Source: Dactylorhiza incarnata
Taxonomy: Eukaryota; Streptophyta; Magnoliopsida; Asparagales; Orchidaceae
Assembly (NCBI GenBank): GCA_033032865.1
Contig: JAWHQI010000019.1
Location: 16,720,001 to 16,784,000 of the forward strand
Length of the DNA: 64,000 bases
Reading direction: 5' to 3'
The notes beneath the pieces are model-generated. The model was not told the DNA's origin and did not search any database. It saw only the letters and a program-made list of their open reading frames with translations. Below, one piece after another: positions 34,624 through 45,562 of this stretch. Both the position numbers and the translations under genes were made by a program. Every line of letters starts with the position of its first letter. The stretch's first letter is position 1.

Positions 34624-34629
34624 AGTTTT

Positions 34630-34647
34630 TGGCGCCGTTGTCGGGGA
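34630..34647 (+). other. Gypsy-N primer binding site (Asp tRNA)
   Basis: TGGCGCCGTTGTCGGGGA, six bases after the LTR, matches the complement of the plant Asp tRNA 3' end (TGGCGCCGTTGCCGGGGA) with one change. Confidence 0.9.
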
Positions 34648-34749
34648 ATGCAGGCGTGATGAGATTTTGGTTGTGAATCGATTGTTTTCGATTGGGTCTT
34701 TTATTCTTTTTAATTTACTCTTTTTCATGTTATTTTCTTCTTCTATATC

Positions 34750-35898
34750 ATGTGGGCACATTTGAATATTCGATGTCGTTGGTGTGGGGACACATCCCAC
34801 GCTAGTGATAGGTGTCCCAAAGAGTATGGTGTTGTTCAGAAACTGTACGGGTCCCATAAATCTTTTGGCTCCTCTACTGCGCCTCCGATGTCGCACTATT
34901 ACGCGGCTACCACACCTTGGGTGCGGGCAAAGATGGTAAAGCAGTGTTTATTTTGCAAAAGTAGAGAGCACGCCTTGAAGGACTGTGCAGATTATCTTCG
35001 CCAATTGGCGGATGACGATGAGCCAGATATCCGGATCATCCCATCCTCGAATTCGACGAACACAGCTCCTTCCTCTGGTTACGTGTCCCTTCCACCTTCA
35101 CTGCTTGAAGTTTCTGGAATCGACACGTGCATCAGTGCCTCTCGTGACTCTGTTTCTGATGTGACCCACCATACCTCTTCGGTTCACGTACCACTTTGCA
35201 TGGATTTGTGCCCTTGTGTGGAGAGTGAGCCCAAACTCTCAAGTGGCACGTCTTCTCCCACTACACACGAATCTACATCTATTTCTGATATTGTCATTGA
35301 GGTCAATTTGCAGGATGTTGCAGACCTGCACGGTGTCGTGTCCACTCTCATGAAGGAGGACAGTCTCGATTGTGCTGAAGCAAACGTTTCGGTCCAGTGC
35401 GAGGAAGTCCAAGTGATAGAGGAGGCCATTGCGTGCGTTGTTGAGTCTAGTGAAATCTTCGATGATATCATCAGTTTGTCTTTGCCGCACCCTATGGGGG
35501 ATGAAGCCGGGATTATCCCCTCAGATGAGATTTCTTTTAGTTTTTCATCCAATTTATTTCCTGACCCCCTTTCTTTATGTACAAGGATGCAGGAGGCCCC
35601 TCCTCCGGTTGATCAGACCTTATGCATAGAAGAGCCGAAAGCCTTGCGGGATGAGGAAGGTACAGTGAAGAAACATCTTGTTTCCTCATCATCGTTGGTG
35701 CTTCCCTTTGAGGATTTGTTACAAGGGTGTAAGCGATTCTTCTTTGAAGACATAATACTGGAGGAGAAGAAGAGAGCGAAAAAAGAGGATATTTGGGGTT
35801 GGAGGATGAGCATCCTACTTAATTTCCGCCCCTACTACCAGGTCCCCGGACCTTTTTCTTTCATCAGTTGTTACTACTTCAAATCAGCTTATAGCTGA
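34750..35898 (+). CDS. Gypsy-N ORF: two-knuckle zinc protein
   Basis: This is an open frame of 382 residues from ATG 34750. The N-terminus has two CCHC zinc knuckles: C9, C12, H17, C22 and C66, C69, H74, C79. The rest is Ser/Val/acidic, with Cys- and His-containing stretches and no recognised domain, and it ends in a short aromatic tail. It is the only long ORF in the element and remains open, which hints at selection or recent origin. By its knuckles it may be an RNA-binding Gag-derived protein that lets the element enter helper particles. It lacks a capsid domain I can recognise. Confidence 0.6.
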   Translation: MWAHLNIRCRWCGDTSHASDRCPKEYGVVQKLYGSHKSFGSSTAPPMSHYYAATTPWVRAKMVKQCLFCKSREHALKDCADYLRQLADDDEPDIRIIPSSNSTNTAPSSGYVSLPPSLLEVSGIDTCISASRDSVSDVTHHTSSVHVPLCMDLCPCVESEPKLSSGTSSPTTHESTSISDIVIEVNLQDVADLHGVVSTLMKEDSLDCAEANVSVQCEEVQVIEEAIACVVESSEIFDDIISLSLPHPMGDEAGIIPSDEISFSFSSNLFPDPLSLCTRMQEAPPPVDQTLCIEEPKALRDEEGTVKKHLVSSSSLVLPFEDLLQGCKRFFFEDIILEEKKRAKKEDIWGWRMSILLNFRPYYQVPGPFSFISCYYFKSAYS

Positions 35899-37672
35899 TT
35901 TGTTTTGAGCTTGTATAATAATTAGGATTTATTAGTTTTTGCTTATTCCTAGACTTTATGAACTATGCTTTAATACAGGTATTTAGTCCACTTTAAGGAC
36001 GTTTAACAAAAGGGCTTCTTGGGAGACAACCCATGGGAACCACCCAGTTCCGTTTGCTTAGTCTATTTCTTTTAGTCCTATTATTCTTCTTTTTGCTGAC
36101 ATCGCAGGTTAAAGCTCTTGCTTGGTGGATGAGGAAGGAGATAATTAAAAAAAAGGAATTACCGCACTTCTGGCATGCTCATTTATGAGCATAGGTCCAC
36201 TCTACCCCTATTCTCCTTATTCCAGAATTCCTTATTTTATATAGTTTTGATCAAGTCTGGGTGAGGGACCGAGCTATGCACGTGCACACATTTTGCATAG
36301 CATGTTAGAATGTGCTGAGTTAGGAATTTTCAATTGTATTGTGCACATTGCATACACTTGCACCTAGTACACGTGCACTTGATCACGCGTGCTTATTGGG
36401 TATGCTACGAGGTTCCCCGCTCGTAAGAATTGGATTGTTAGTGTAGGAGTGAAGGGTGGAGAAAAATGTTGACTCGAGTAGTGATCTAGTCAAATATGCT
36501 CCTGTCACGCCTACGAATTCAATTAGAGTAGAATAAAATTCAAAGTTATAATTTAATTATTTCTATTATAGTAGCTGCAATTTATTTTACTTTAGTGATG
36601 AATCCGGTGAATTCAACGGTAGCATAAGGTCGAGTGTAGCTGTAGTAGTAGTAGTAGCTTATTACTAGGGTCAGAAGGAAGGACAACCTTTCTCGGTGGC
36701 TAGAACTTGCACTAGGCTACTCTTGAAACGATTGCGTTGAAGTACTCATTATAAAATGTGATATAGGCCATTTCTTGATCCGTTTGTGCTTTTGAAATCC
36801 TCACCAACGTAATCACCTTTGCAAGCCCACTTGAGCTTACCTTTCCTCCTTGTTTATATCCACAAAAATGTCACCAAAGCCATACGGCCAAGCCCATTTT
36901 TGCACCAACAAATGAGCTGATAGAAATTTATTCATCTATCATGTTTCATGTCATCTCCGTGTTGTATGATAGCTTTGAAAAAGCTGAAGGAGAAGTTTTT
37001 AGTGTGCCTATAAAAGAAATTTTGTCGAGAAGAGAATAGAAAAGCTGAAAGAAGAAACAAAAAAAAGTTGTTCAAAATGAATACTCTCTCGACAAATTCA
37101 AATTATATTTGTCTTAGCACGCACCTAGTGTTCAGTTGAAGTCTGGGGGTGTTGTATACTTCTTGAAAATGTTGTATTGGTGATTGTAATTCTCTTGAGT
37201 GCTCAGTTATGTTGAATGTGATTCCCATCGTCCTTCTACTTATCTAGCCTAAACTCAACCTAAGCCCAATCCTAACCCATAAGTCCTATTGATTTTAGAT
37301 ACGAGTCGTCTCATGCAGTAGAGAGAGTGCGAACGTGCAAGCCTATGGACACATGCTTTGATGGATTTCTTAGGAGATTGTCCCGAGCTTTGATTTGAGT
37401 AATACTCTACTCATTAGTCACGCTATTTTCCCTTGTGCGCAACCGAAAGATTCACCGGGATTCACCATCCAAGTAAATTAGATTTCAAATTACTGTTTCA
37501 GAAATAGTTAAATATAATTTTGAGTTAAATTCTATTCTAATGTATTTCTACGCCCGTGAGCATGCGACTTCGCATGAGTCTCCACCACTCAATCATACTC
37601 TAACATCCAATTGTTCCGATAGGAGAGCGGAGCAGTTTCCCTGAGACGTGCAAATGGTTATGCCTGGGGGTG
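35899..37672 (+). other. Gypsy-N 3' internal region, non-coding
   Basis: These 1.8 kb show no ORF with protein character. Notable spots are a short GTA repeat near 36640, an internal polypurine-like AAGTCTGGGGGTGTTG at about 37138, and the terminal tract GCCTGGGGGTG before the 3' LTR at 37673, the likely plus-strand primer. Confidence 0.75.
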
Positions 37673-39086
37673 TGATGAGTCCCATTTATATACACATTTA
37701 TTGACTCATCTGGGCCGTATTTCTAGTCGATGCACCACACTTTAGGCATGTTTACGATCATAATTGTTATTCCCTGCTAGGTGCACTATTAGGCCCGTTT
37801 CGGTGTGCATTTGCGCCCCTTGTTATTGGGGGTAAGCACATGGTGCTCCCCAATCCTTTTTCTGTGTTTATTTGGTGCTGGAGGTGTATTCCAGCTGGTA
37901 TGTCTTATGTGCAGGTGGCCGGATCATCTTGTTTTCCTCCAAAATTTATGTATGTGCATATCGCACGGTCATGCATTTCCTTGACGCACGGACGGTTGCG
38001 ATCGTGCGTCTGTATCTGGGAAGAAAACGGACAATCTGAGTTTAGTCGTGCGTTTTTACGCATGGGCGGATTTGCCCGTGCGTCAGTAAAATGCACGGTC
38101 GACCTATTTCCTCCTATTTTTAGTCAGTCTGAATTTACCCGTGCATTTTTATGCACGGGCGGATTTGCCCATGCGTTAGTAAAATGCACGGGCGACGCAG
38201 CGCTCCCTCAAGTCAGAATTTATCATTTAATAACGCACGGTTCACATACAGTTGTGCGATCGACCGTGCGTGACCATTTTTCTGCATGTTTAGTATATAA
38301 AGCAGGATAAGCCGCAGTCAATGAGAGAGCCCTCCGGGGAGCGGGAAATCAGGTCCTTTCCGCCGTTTCTGAGGTCTGAAGGCTTCTCCTTCACCTCCAC
38401 CACCAAGGATACCATTTTCCGGCGATTTCCACCACCATTCTTCCATTCTGGAGCGTTAGCAAGCATTCCTCATCGTGGGAAGCCATAGAAGTGTTGTAGG
38501 TCGTTGGAGCGGTGACAGCCTCCATCGAGTCCGCACACCATCTGAGGGCCGAGCCCGGAGAGAGCCCGACAACCTCTCATTCCGGCCGAGAACCTAAGAT
38601 GCGGTGAAATCTTCCAATTGGTCCTCTCTAAACTTGATGCTTGTGTTTTCTTTGTGTTGTTGTAATGAACTATTGATTAGCTTAATGTCATAGATCTTTT
38701 ATGATGTTCCTGTGCAATGATGCGGTGGTGTGAAAATAACATTTTCCTTGTTGTGATTTTCTGAGTTCGTTGTGTGTGAAGCCCTACCAATTGCTAGTGG
38801 TGATGCTTGGAGAAGAGGTGTGTGCGACCCTCACGAAGCACGGCATCGTGGCCGTTGCATCCATCCCGCCTTGCGAAGCGGAGTTTTGACCCGCATCTCT
38901 CTTTTCTGCATTAGCTTAGGAACCAAATCACAATGCCCTAGTTTTTACTTTATTCGCTCGTGTAACAATCGATTCACCACGAGTTTCGTTCACCAGAACC
39001 TGCATTCCTTGAGAGATGATATTCGGGGAAGCGATTCCCAAATTTATTACTTGACAGAGACAGGTGCACTTGCCGAAAACGCATCA
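37673..39086 (+). repeat. Gypsy-N 3' LTR
   Basis: This LTR of 1414 bp pairs with 33153-34623. The dyads and TATATAAAG (38294-38302) are kept. It is followed by the AACAA duplication and the resumed Copia-A RT frame. Confidence 0.94.
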
Positions 39087-39091
39087 AACAA

Positions 39092-40268
39092 CCATCAGGT
39101 TTTGTGCATCCAACCCTCTCTAATCATGTATATTTGCTTAGGAAAGCTCTTTATGGTTTAAAGCAAGCCCCCAGGGCATGGTATGAGACACTGTCTAGCT
39201 TTCTGATCAAGAACAAGTTATTGAGGGGAAAGATAGAAAGTACATTGTTTCTTAGGGGAACAAGGGGCAAGTGTCTTCTAGTTTAAATATATGTTGATAA
39301 CATAATATATGGGTCTACTGATGACAACCTCTGTAAAAGGTTTGCCAACCTAATGCAGGGGGAGTTTGAGATGAGCAGTATGGGAGAGCTCAAGTACTTT
39401 TTAGGCCTCCAAGTGAAATAGTCAGATGAGGGTATATTCATCTCTCAGACAAAGTACACTAGGGAGCTTATCAAGAAGTTCGGGATGGAATCAGCTTCCA
39501 CCATGAAAACTCCCATGGGGGGTCCAACATTTCCCTGGACAAGGATGAGAAGGGCAAGGCCTTTGATGAATCCAAGTATAGGTGCATCATTGGATCCATA
39601 TTATATTTAACTGCTAGTAGGCTAGATATTATGTATGATACTTGTGTGTGTGCTAGGTACCAGGCATGTCCTAAGGAATCTCACTACTCGCTGCAAAGAG
39701 GATTTTGAGATACCTTAAAGACAGCCTACATCTTGGCCTTTGGTACCCTAAGAACAATGATTTTGCACTAATAGGATTTTCAGATGCAGATTTTGTAGGC
39801 TGCAAAGAAGACAGGAAAAGCACAAGTGGCACTTGTCAATTCCTAGGAAGGAGGTTGATATCATGGAGCTGCAAAAAGCAGACAACTGTGGCAATATAAA
39901 CTGCTGAGTCTGAATACATTGCTGCAGGAAGTTGTTATGCACAACTACTATGGATTCAACATCAGTTAAAGGACTACAACCTCAAGGTAAGTGAGTCTCC
40001 TCATTATTGTGACTAATCCAGTGCTATCTATATTGCTAAGAATCCTGTCTCTCATAGCAGGACTAAGCACATAGAGATAAGGTATTATTTTATAAGAGAA
40101 CATGTTCAATGTAAATATATATGCCTTGAATTTGTCCCCACTGACAATCAAGTTGCTGATATCTTTACAAAACCATTGGATGAGGCCAAGTTTAATTCTT
40201 TCAAAATTGAACTAGGAATGTTAAATGTTGAATGGTGTAAAATATTTCTCTCTTTCAATCATGTATGA
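39092..40268 (+). pseudogene. pol: Copia-A pol, second part: RT and RNase H
   Basis: It resumes with PSGFVHP and [17 protein letters not shown]. The active site reads YVDN instead of YVDD at about 39288-39300, so the RT is dead. Then come [16 protein letters not shown] with a stop, KKFGMES, RNase H (GCKEDRKSTSGTCQFLG, TAESEYIAAGS) and the end [10 protein letters not shown], stopping at 40266-40268. Stops occur near 39284, 39418, 39897 and 40012, with a frameshift near 39520. Confidence 0.9.
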
Positions 40269-40397
40269 TATAATGCATGTATTGTTGTAACTTAAAGTGT
40301 TGTCACATCAACTCTATTAGTGACATGGTTAGGCCTTCAAACAATCATATCTCAAAAGAATTTATGGTTAGGTAGTAAGATCAGCTAAAATAGAACA

Positions 40398-40752
40398 GTC
40401 TATTTCAGCTGAGCCGCTGAGACAACTGGGAAAAGTCTCTGCTGAGCCGCTGAGATGGCTAAATCTATCCCAGCAGCTGACAGTGCTCTATCCCAGAGGC
40501 TAGGTCGCCATCTCAGCGGTTCCGCTGAGAGGGGTTGGTTTCATTATACTTTGTCTAAATGCAACCCCAAATTGACCCATTTCCACTTACAATTATAAGA
40601 GCAATTAAATCTAATTATTAGTGTTAATTATACCTAAGTCTTAGGCCATATAAATAGTCAATCTTATTAGTGAAAGGTACATGACCCTTCTTTCCTAGCC
40701 GCCGAGACGAATCACCTTCTCTTCTGTCCCATCGTACTCTACTACCACAGCA
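40398..40752 (+). promoter_or_regulatory. Copia-A extra-gene promoter: dyad cluster and TATA box
   Basis: Repeats of the LTR word CCGCTGAGACA and its inverse fill 40398-40540. They include a perfect 20-bp palindrome TCTCAGCGGTTCCGCTGAGA at 40511-40530. A strong plant-type TATA box, TATAAATA, follows at 40649-40656, and the gene ATG is at 40753. A pyrimidine-rich run ending ACCACAG just before the ATG could also be a splice acceptor. This mirrors the LTR layout. Confidence 0.75.
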
Positions 40753-43700
40753 ATGGCTCCCAAAAGCTCTACAGATCTTCTTGAAGGCTATGAGAAAGTC
40801 AGGGATGGGCTTACTCATGCTTCAGAAGATATCAAGGGTGTAATTCAACTTCTTGCAGACCAAGGCCTGGAATTTCTCCTTTCTGAACCTTGTATCATTC
40901 TCAGAACTGAGATTCTGGAATGGTTTGGCCATGCTAAGCTATCCATTACCATGTCATGCCTCAAGTCAAAGATAGGAGAAGAAAGAATAAAGATAACCCC
41001 CACAAAACTACAACAAGGTCTACATCTCCCATCTTGCAGTCCCAGTGAGGAGGATGAAATCTCTGAAAAAGACAAGAAGAAAGCTCTGATATGGACAGAG
41101 TATAATGATACCAAAACTGGATCATTAAAAAGAAAATTCTTCAACCAAAAGGGAAAACTACTATCAGATATTGTGGGCAAAGTTATCCTCTGCAAACCAG
41201 GGTCGCATGAAACAATATCACAATACATGTTTGACCTCATGACAAGGATTATACTAAAAAGAAAAACCTCTTGGGGTCAAGTCCTATTTCAAAGAATAAA
41301 AGAATGTCTGCAGGCACCCAACATGGGCAGAATTCTTTCCCTGTACCTACTCCAAACCCACCCTAACAAGTTCAACAAATCCAAAGGAGTAAACCTTCAT
41401 TATCTCAAGAGAATGGACATCAAAACATTAGAAAGGTTTACCAGGGTGCTTCCCATGAGTCAGCCCACTGTGGCAAAAGGAAAAGAGCAAAAGACATCTA
41501 AATCCACAAAGAAACCAAGACTGATTATGTCAAGCTCTGAGTCTCATCACTCAGATAAAGATGAAGATGTTGGTGCTGACATTGGACCACACAGCAGTCT
41601 TGATAAGGATGATTCACAGGATCACTTTCCTCCTGTCAATATCCATCCACAGGACTTGAACTTAGACAGTATCCCTGGTAATTAATCCTTAAACTCCACT
41701 TCACTCTTCATACTATCATCTAGTTAGTCTCTAATGACATTTAAATTATGTGAACCATAGCTCCCCAAAGCCAGCTGAATGCTCCATCTGAAGGGGAGCA
41801 TCAACTAGAGCCATCCCCCATGGATGGCATCAATGATCAAGATGGAAGTGTAGGAGCCACATCTGACAAGGACCAAGTTCCTTCTCCTAAGGACCTACAT
41901 AGTGAGCTTGAAATAATAATTCTAAATCTTGAAAGAAGAATATCTCATAACATTGATGACTCCCCATATATCTGGGACTTACACCAACAAGGCCCATTTG
42001 ATGCCCCATCTGAGGGGGAGAAGCCACAAGAGCCATCAGCTGACAAAGATCATGTTATTGGTAAGTCCTAGAAACCCAGCCTTAGCATTGCAAAATCATT
42101 AAATATAACACCACAATTCTTGTCCTAGAATTCCTGGACTCATCAAATCAAGTTGATCCAACTGATGGGGAGAAGCAGCAAGAGACAACTACTAAGAAAG
42201 ATGAAGTTCTTGGTAAGCCTAACAATCTTATCTTTAGAATTTCTAAGTATTTCACTATAACTCCAAATAATTGTCCCATCCTTCCTGGACTCATCTGACA
42301 AGAATTCTCTCTCTGAGGGGATGGAGCAAGATCATGATGATAATGATAATCAAGATTATGGTAATGAAGATGAGATGGATGATTATCAAGTCCACCATGA
42401 TCACATTGATGATTTAGCATCACTTGATGTGATGATGGATCCTCCAGCTGTAGTACTGCATGAACCTGCAGTGCAGATAATACTTAACATAGTACCTCCT
42501 TCAAGTCCACCAAGGCCTCAAGCCCCAATGATCACTGCTCAACAAGCCTCCATTTCCACCTCTTCCAATGAGAATATTCTGAATGCCATTCACATAATGA
42601 AGACTTATGTTGACCAATCAGTTTCAATAGTCAAAGACTATATTGATCAGTCCATCATGAATGTGAAGACTACAGTCATGACTGAGGTCCAGGAAATCAA
42701 GGAGAACACTGGAATGCTGAACAAATAGATGACCAAATGGTTTGATCTAGTGGAGAAGACTGTGATCTCTCAGAACACAATCCTCAGATCTATGGACAAA
42801 CACCTCCAGTTGTCTGAATAGGATATGAGATATATAAAAAATTATGTCAGTCAAACAGATGAGGTGATAGAGAAGTCAGCCAATCATCTTCAAGAATATG
42901 TATACTCCACTGCTGTGCAGTTAAATGAAGAAGCTGACAGGTATAAGGAAGAGCTGAGAGCAGAAATTGCCATTGTCTCTCAATCCATTGCTGCAAGAGC
43001 CACCTCTTCCCAACTAAATGAAGAAGTAGGCAAGTTAAAAGGTGTGCTTCAAGCTGACATTGAGAATGTCTTCCAGACCCTATCTGTCAGTATAGCAACA
43101 ACTAAGCAAGACCTCCATCAACAAGTGTTTGAAGAAGCCAGAAAGGGGGAGGATGCAAATGCACTCATAAATTCTGACCTTACCCTTAAGGTTCTCCAAG
43201 GCACAAGGATTGCACTGAACCTTCCTATCTTAGATGTCAACAGGGCAGAAAATTGGGACTTCCCACATCAAGCAGCCATTGCACAAAATGAAAGTTTGAA
43301 AAAGAGAAGAGAAAGAGAACAAGTAATGCTGGCCGAAGAATTCATGCCCAAGCAAAGGGATGTGCAAAATAGAGACCCTAACTATGAGCAATGGAGTGAT
43401 GACTCCAAGGACATAATTCTGAATGCCTGGATAAGCCATGGTCAGGTCTGTAAAGATATTGACAAGCTTTATCCATCTGAAGAATGGATAAAGCATCTAG
43501 AGAGAAATTCAAAGAGAGAAACAGTTTTCAAAGCCAATCTAGTAAGAAAAGAAAATCCAAAGAGAATGCCTTCTAGATACATCCCAACCCATTTCTGTAT
43601 TTCCAATGGCAAGAGAACAAGAGAAGAATTGCTGAAATTAAGGCTGCCAATGCTGGAAAGAAAGAGCTTCCAGTTCAAGAAGATGTATTTGTTGAAGACA

Positions 43701-43799
43701 TGGATGCTGCAGCAAACCAAGATGCTTCAGTCAAAGGAAAAGAAGCAGCTGCTGATTTTCCTGAATGCTCTTCTTCTAAGAAAAGAGAACTCTAGATGA
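40753..43799 (+). pseudogene. Copia-A extra gene downstream of pol, with phase-1 introns
   Basis: ATG 40753 opens MAPKSSTDLL. Exon 1 (40753-41677) holds the core shared with the Copia-C gene at residues 137-204 (DIVGKV, then KRKTSWGQVLF, then GRILSLYLLQ). A GT-AG intron at 41678-41760 joins it in frame to exon 2 (41761-42060). A second intron, 42061-42128 (GTAAGTCC to CCTAG), joins to exon 3 (42129-42212). A third has donor GTAAGCCT at 42213, but its acceptor appears to have decayed (CCCAT near 42275-42279); exon 4 then continues from about 42280 in frame through 42321-42728 and 42825-43799, with TAG stops at 42726 and near 42820. The C-terminal part is a long predicted coiled coil, then a charged Lys/Glu region. 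There is no signal peptide or membrane segment. Confidence 0.75.
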
Positions 43800-44140
43800 A
43801 TGTATAAATGTTTTGTGAATATGTGAATGCAAATTAAACTATGACTCATTACTCTATCTGAACTGCTAATGATTGGAATGTTAAAGTCATCACCTCATGT
43901 CATTAGCTAATCTGAGCTTTAGCTAAAAGTTTACTCTACTGTTATTGATTAAGTTAATCTGTGATTGACTATTATGTGTATTTAATCATATTATGGGACT
44001 GTTAAACTCTTGTTGTAACATACTTGGCATGAATATCTTGTGTTATAATTTTATCCTAAATATTATAACAATGTTTATATGAGTATGATATAATGATTAT
44101 CATGTTATGAAGTTACATGACAAATATTGATATGGTATGT
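43800..44140 (+). other. Copia-A sequence after the extra gene, no gene
   Basis: This is AT-rich non-coding DNA between the stop codon and the Copia-B insertion. Its continuation is 54565-54592 with the Copia-A polypurine tract. Confidence 0.7.
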
Positions 44141-45462
44141 TGTTGGGAAAATGATTTCTCTTAACCCCTGAAAATGAGTTGAATATGAATTCCAAGAAAG
44201 GAAAATCAAGGTAAGTAAATATGCGTCGAATAGTATTCGACGCAACGTCGAAATAAAGTCGACGTTTCTATCAGAATGAGTCGAAGTAGCTCCAAGTAGA
44301 ATTCGACGTATTCTATGTCGACGTAGATCTGACTTCTAGTCGACATATCTTGAGAAGTCGACGCACCCTAGTCGACGCACCTTCCTTATTCTCCTCTCGA
44401 CGTTCTGCCAGGACGAATTCGACGCATACGTCGAATAGTAATCGAGGCACGTCGATTTCTATGATTAATTCAAAAATCGCCAGATCTCTTTCCTTCTTTC
44501 ATAGATCTGATTTATATGGAATCAAATTATTCTTTATAGCCGTTCTGAATTATTCTTTTCCTTTAATGATTTCTTGGCTAATTTGATTAAATCCATTATG
44601 GACACTATTTGAAATCAGAATGAATACTTTCCTTCTATGGGTATAATTGTTATGGAAATTTCTCCTTCTTTCTAATACTCTACCTGCTAATTGATTACTC
44701 TCCTATAGTGTTATTTTAATGAACAGAGCTATAAATAACAAGGTGGTCGGCAGAGAGCAACAAGAAGTTATCCACCATTTTACATTTGAAAAAGAGGAAA
44801 AGCTCCCACGTGAAAAGAGAAAATTGAGAAATAGTGCTGCAGCAAAGAACAAGCTTCCTTCTCCTTCTCACTCTGAAGCCATACTGCTGCAAACTCGGAT
44901 AGCTCTCACAAAAGAGAGAAAAGGGCTACAATCTCCTTCTCACTATAGAAGAGAGATTTCATTCACTACTTCTTGTGCTTCCAATCTTCTTGCTAGGAAG
45001 AAGATTCCTTCTTGTCTTTATATTATCTCTCTTTCTTCTTTACCTTTATTTTCACATATTGTAAAAGAGTTTTTAGAATCTCTCTTCAAAAAATTCAGTT
45101 GTACTGGTTCTAAGAGTCTCCTTTTCAAAAGACTCAGTTGGTTCTAAGAGTCTCCTTGTCAAAATACTCAGGGTGGTTCTAAGAGTCTCCTTATCAAAAG
45201 ACTCAGTGCAAGATAGTGAATTTCCTACCAAGGGGGTAGAAGAGTGGTCTACCCAAAGTTTGGGGAACCACTATATTTCTGTGTGTTGTGCTGTGATTTC
45301 TTTTCTTGCATTTATTTTCTTTACTTGTTTAATTCTTGTTGGTGTGTGGGAAACCTTAAACTGTGATCACCACATATAAATATATATAATTGCACAAAAT
45401 ATTTTAAATCTCTATTCACCCCCCCTCTAGAGAATTCTAGTGAGGTTAACTGTGCACTTTCA
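44141..45462 (+). repeat. Copia-B 5' LTR
   Basis: This LTR of 1322 bp runs TGTTGGGAAAATGATTTC to GCACTTTCA. It contains the dyad cluster, TATAAATAA at 44730, tandem GGTTCTAAGAGTCTCC units with AAAGACTCAG at about 45105-45210, and a C7 tract after ATTCA. Confidence 0.95.
44223..44738 (+). promoter_or_regulatory. Copia-B LTR dyad cluster and TATA box
   Basis: GCGTCGA-N7-TCGACGC at 44223-44243 and ACGTCGA-N7-TCGACGT at 44245-44265 (21 bp each, adjacent) are followed by about eight GTCGAC/TCGACG words up to 44455. TATAAATAA lies at 44730-44738. LTR2 has the same from 53318 with TATAAATAA at 53825-53833. Confidence 0.8.
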
Positions 45463-45464
45463 AT

Positions 45465-45476
45465 TGGTATCAGAGC
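45465..45476 (+). other. Copia-B primer binding site (initiator Met tRNA)
   Basis: TGGTATCAGAGC lies two bases after the 5' LTR, a perfect match to the plant Copia site. Confidence 0.95.
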
Positions 45477-45562
45477 CAGGTTGATCTAAAAAGGTTAACT
45501 CCTTGATCAAAAAGATCCTACCCCTTATTTATATATATATATTTCTAACAATTATTTTTCAC

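Larger units (their letters stand above)
33153..39086 (+). mobile_element. Gypsy-N: non-autonomous LTR element with an Asp-tRNA primer site, complete
   Basis: LTRs are 33153-34623 and 37673-39086 (TGATGAGTCCC to ACGCATCA), with a perfect 5-bp duplication AACAA (33148-33152 and 39087-39091). Discounting one copy restores the Copia-A RT frame (YVEQ then PSGF). The internal part is only 3.05 kb with one zinc-knuckle ORF and no protease, integrase or RT. The primer site is of the Asp-tRNA type used by Tat/Athila-like gypsy elements, so the helper is probably such an element. It fits the LARD class of large non-autonomous derivatives. Confidence 0.93.

Noticed and set aside
44719..45147. A 142-codon ORF present in both Copia-B LTRs (also 53814-54242)
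   Set aside because: It starts before and spans the TATA box, so LTR transcripts could not encode it; its conservation is explained by LTR identity.
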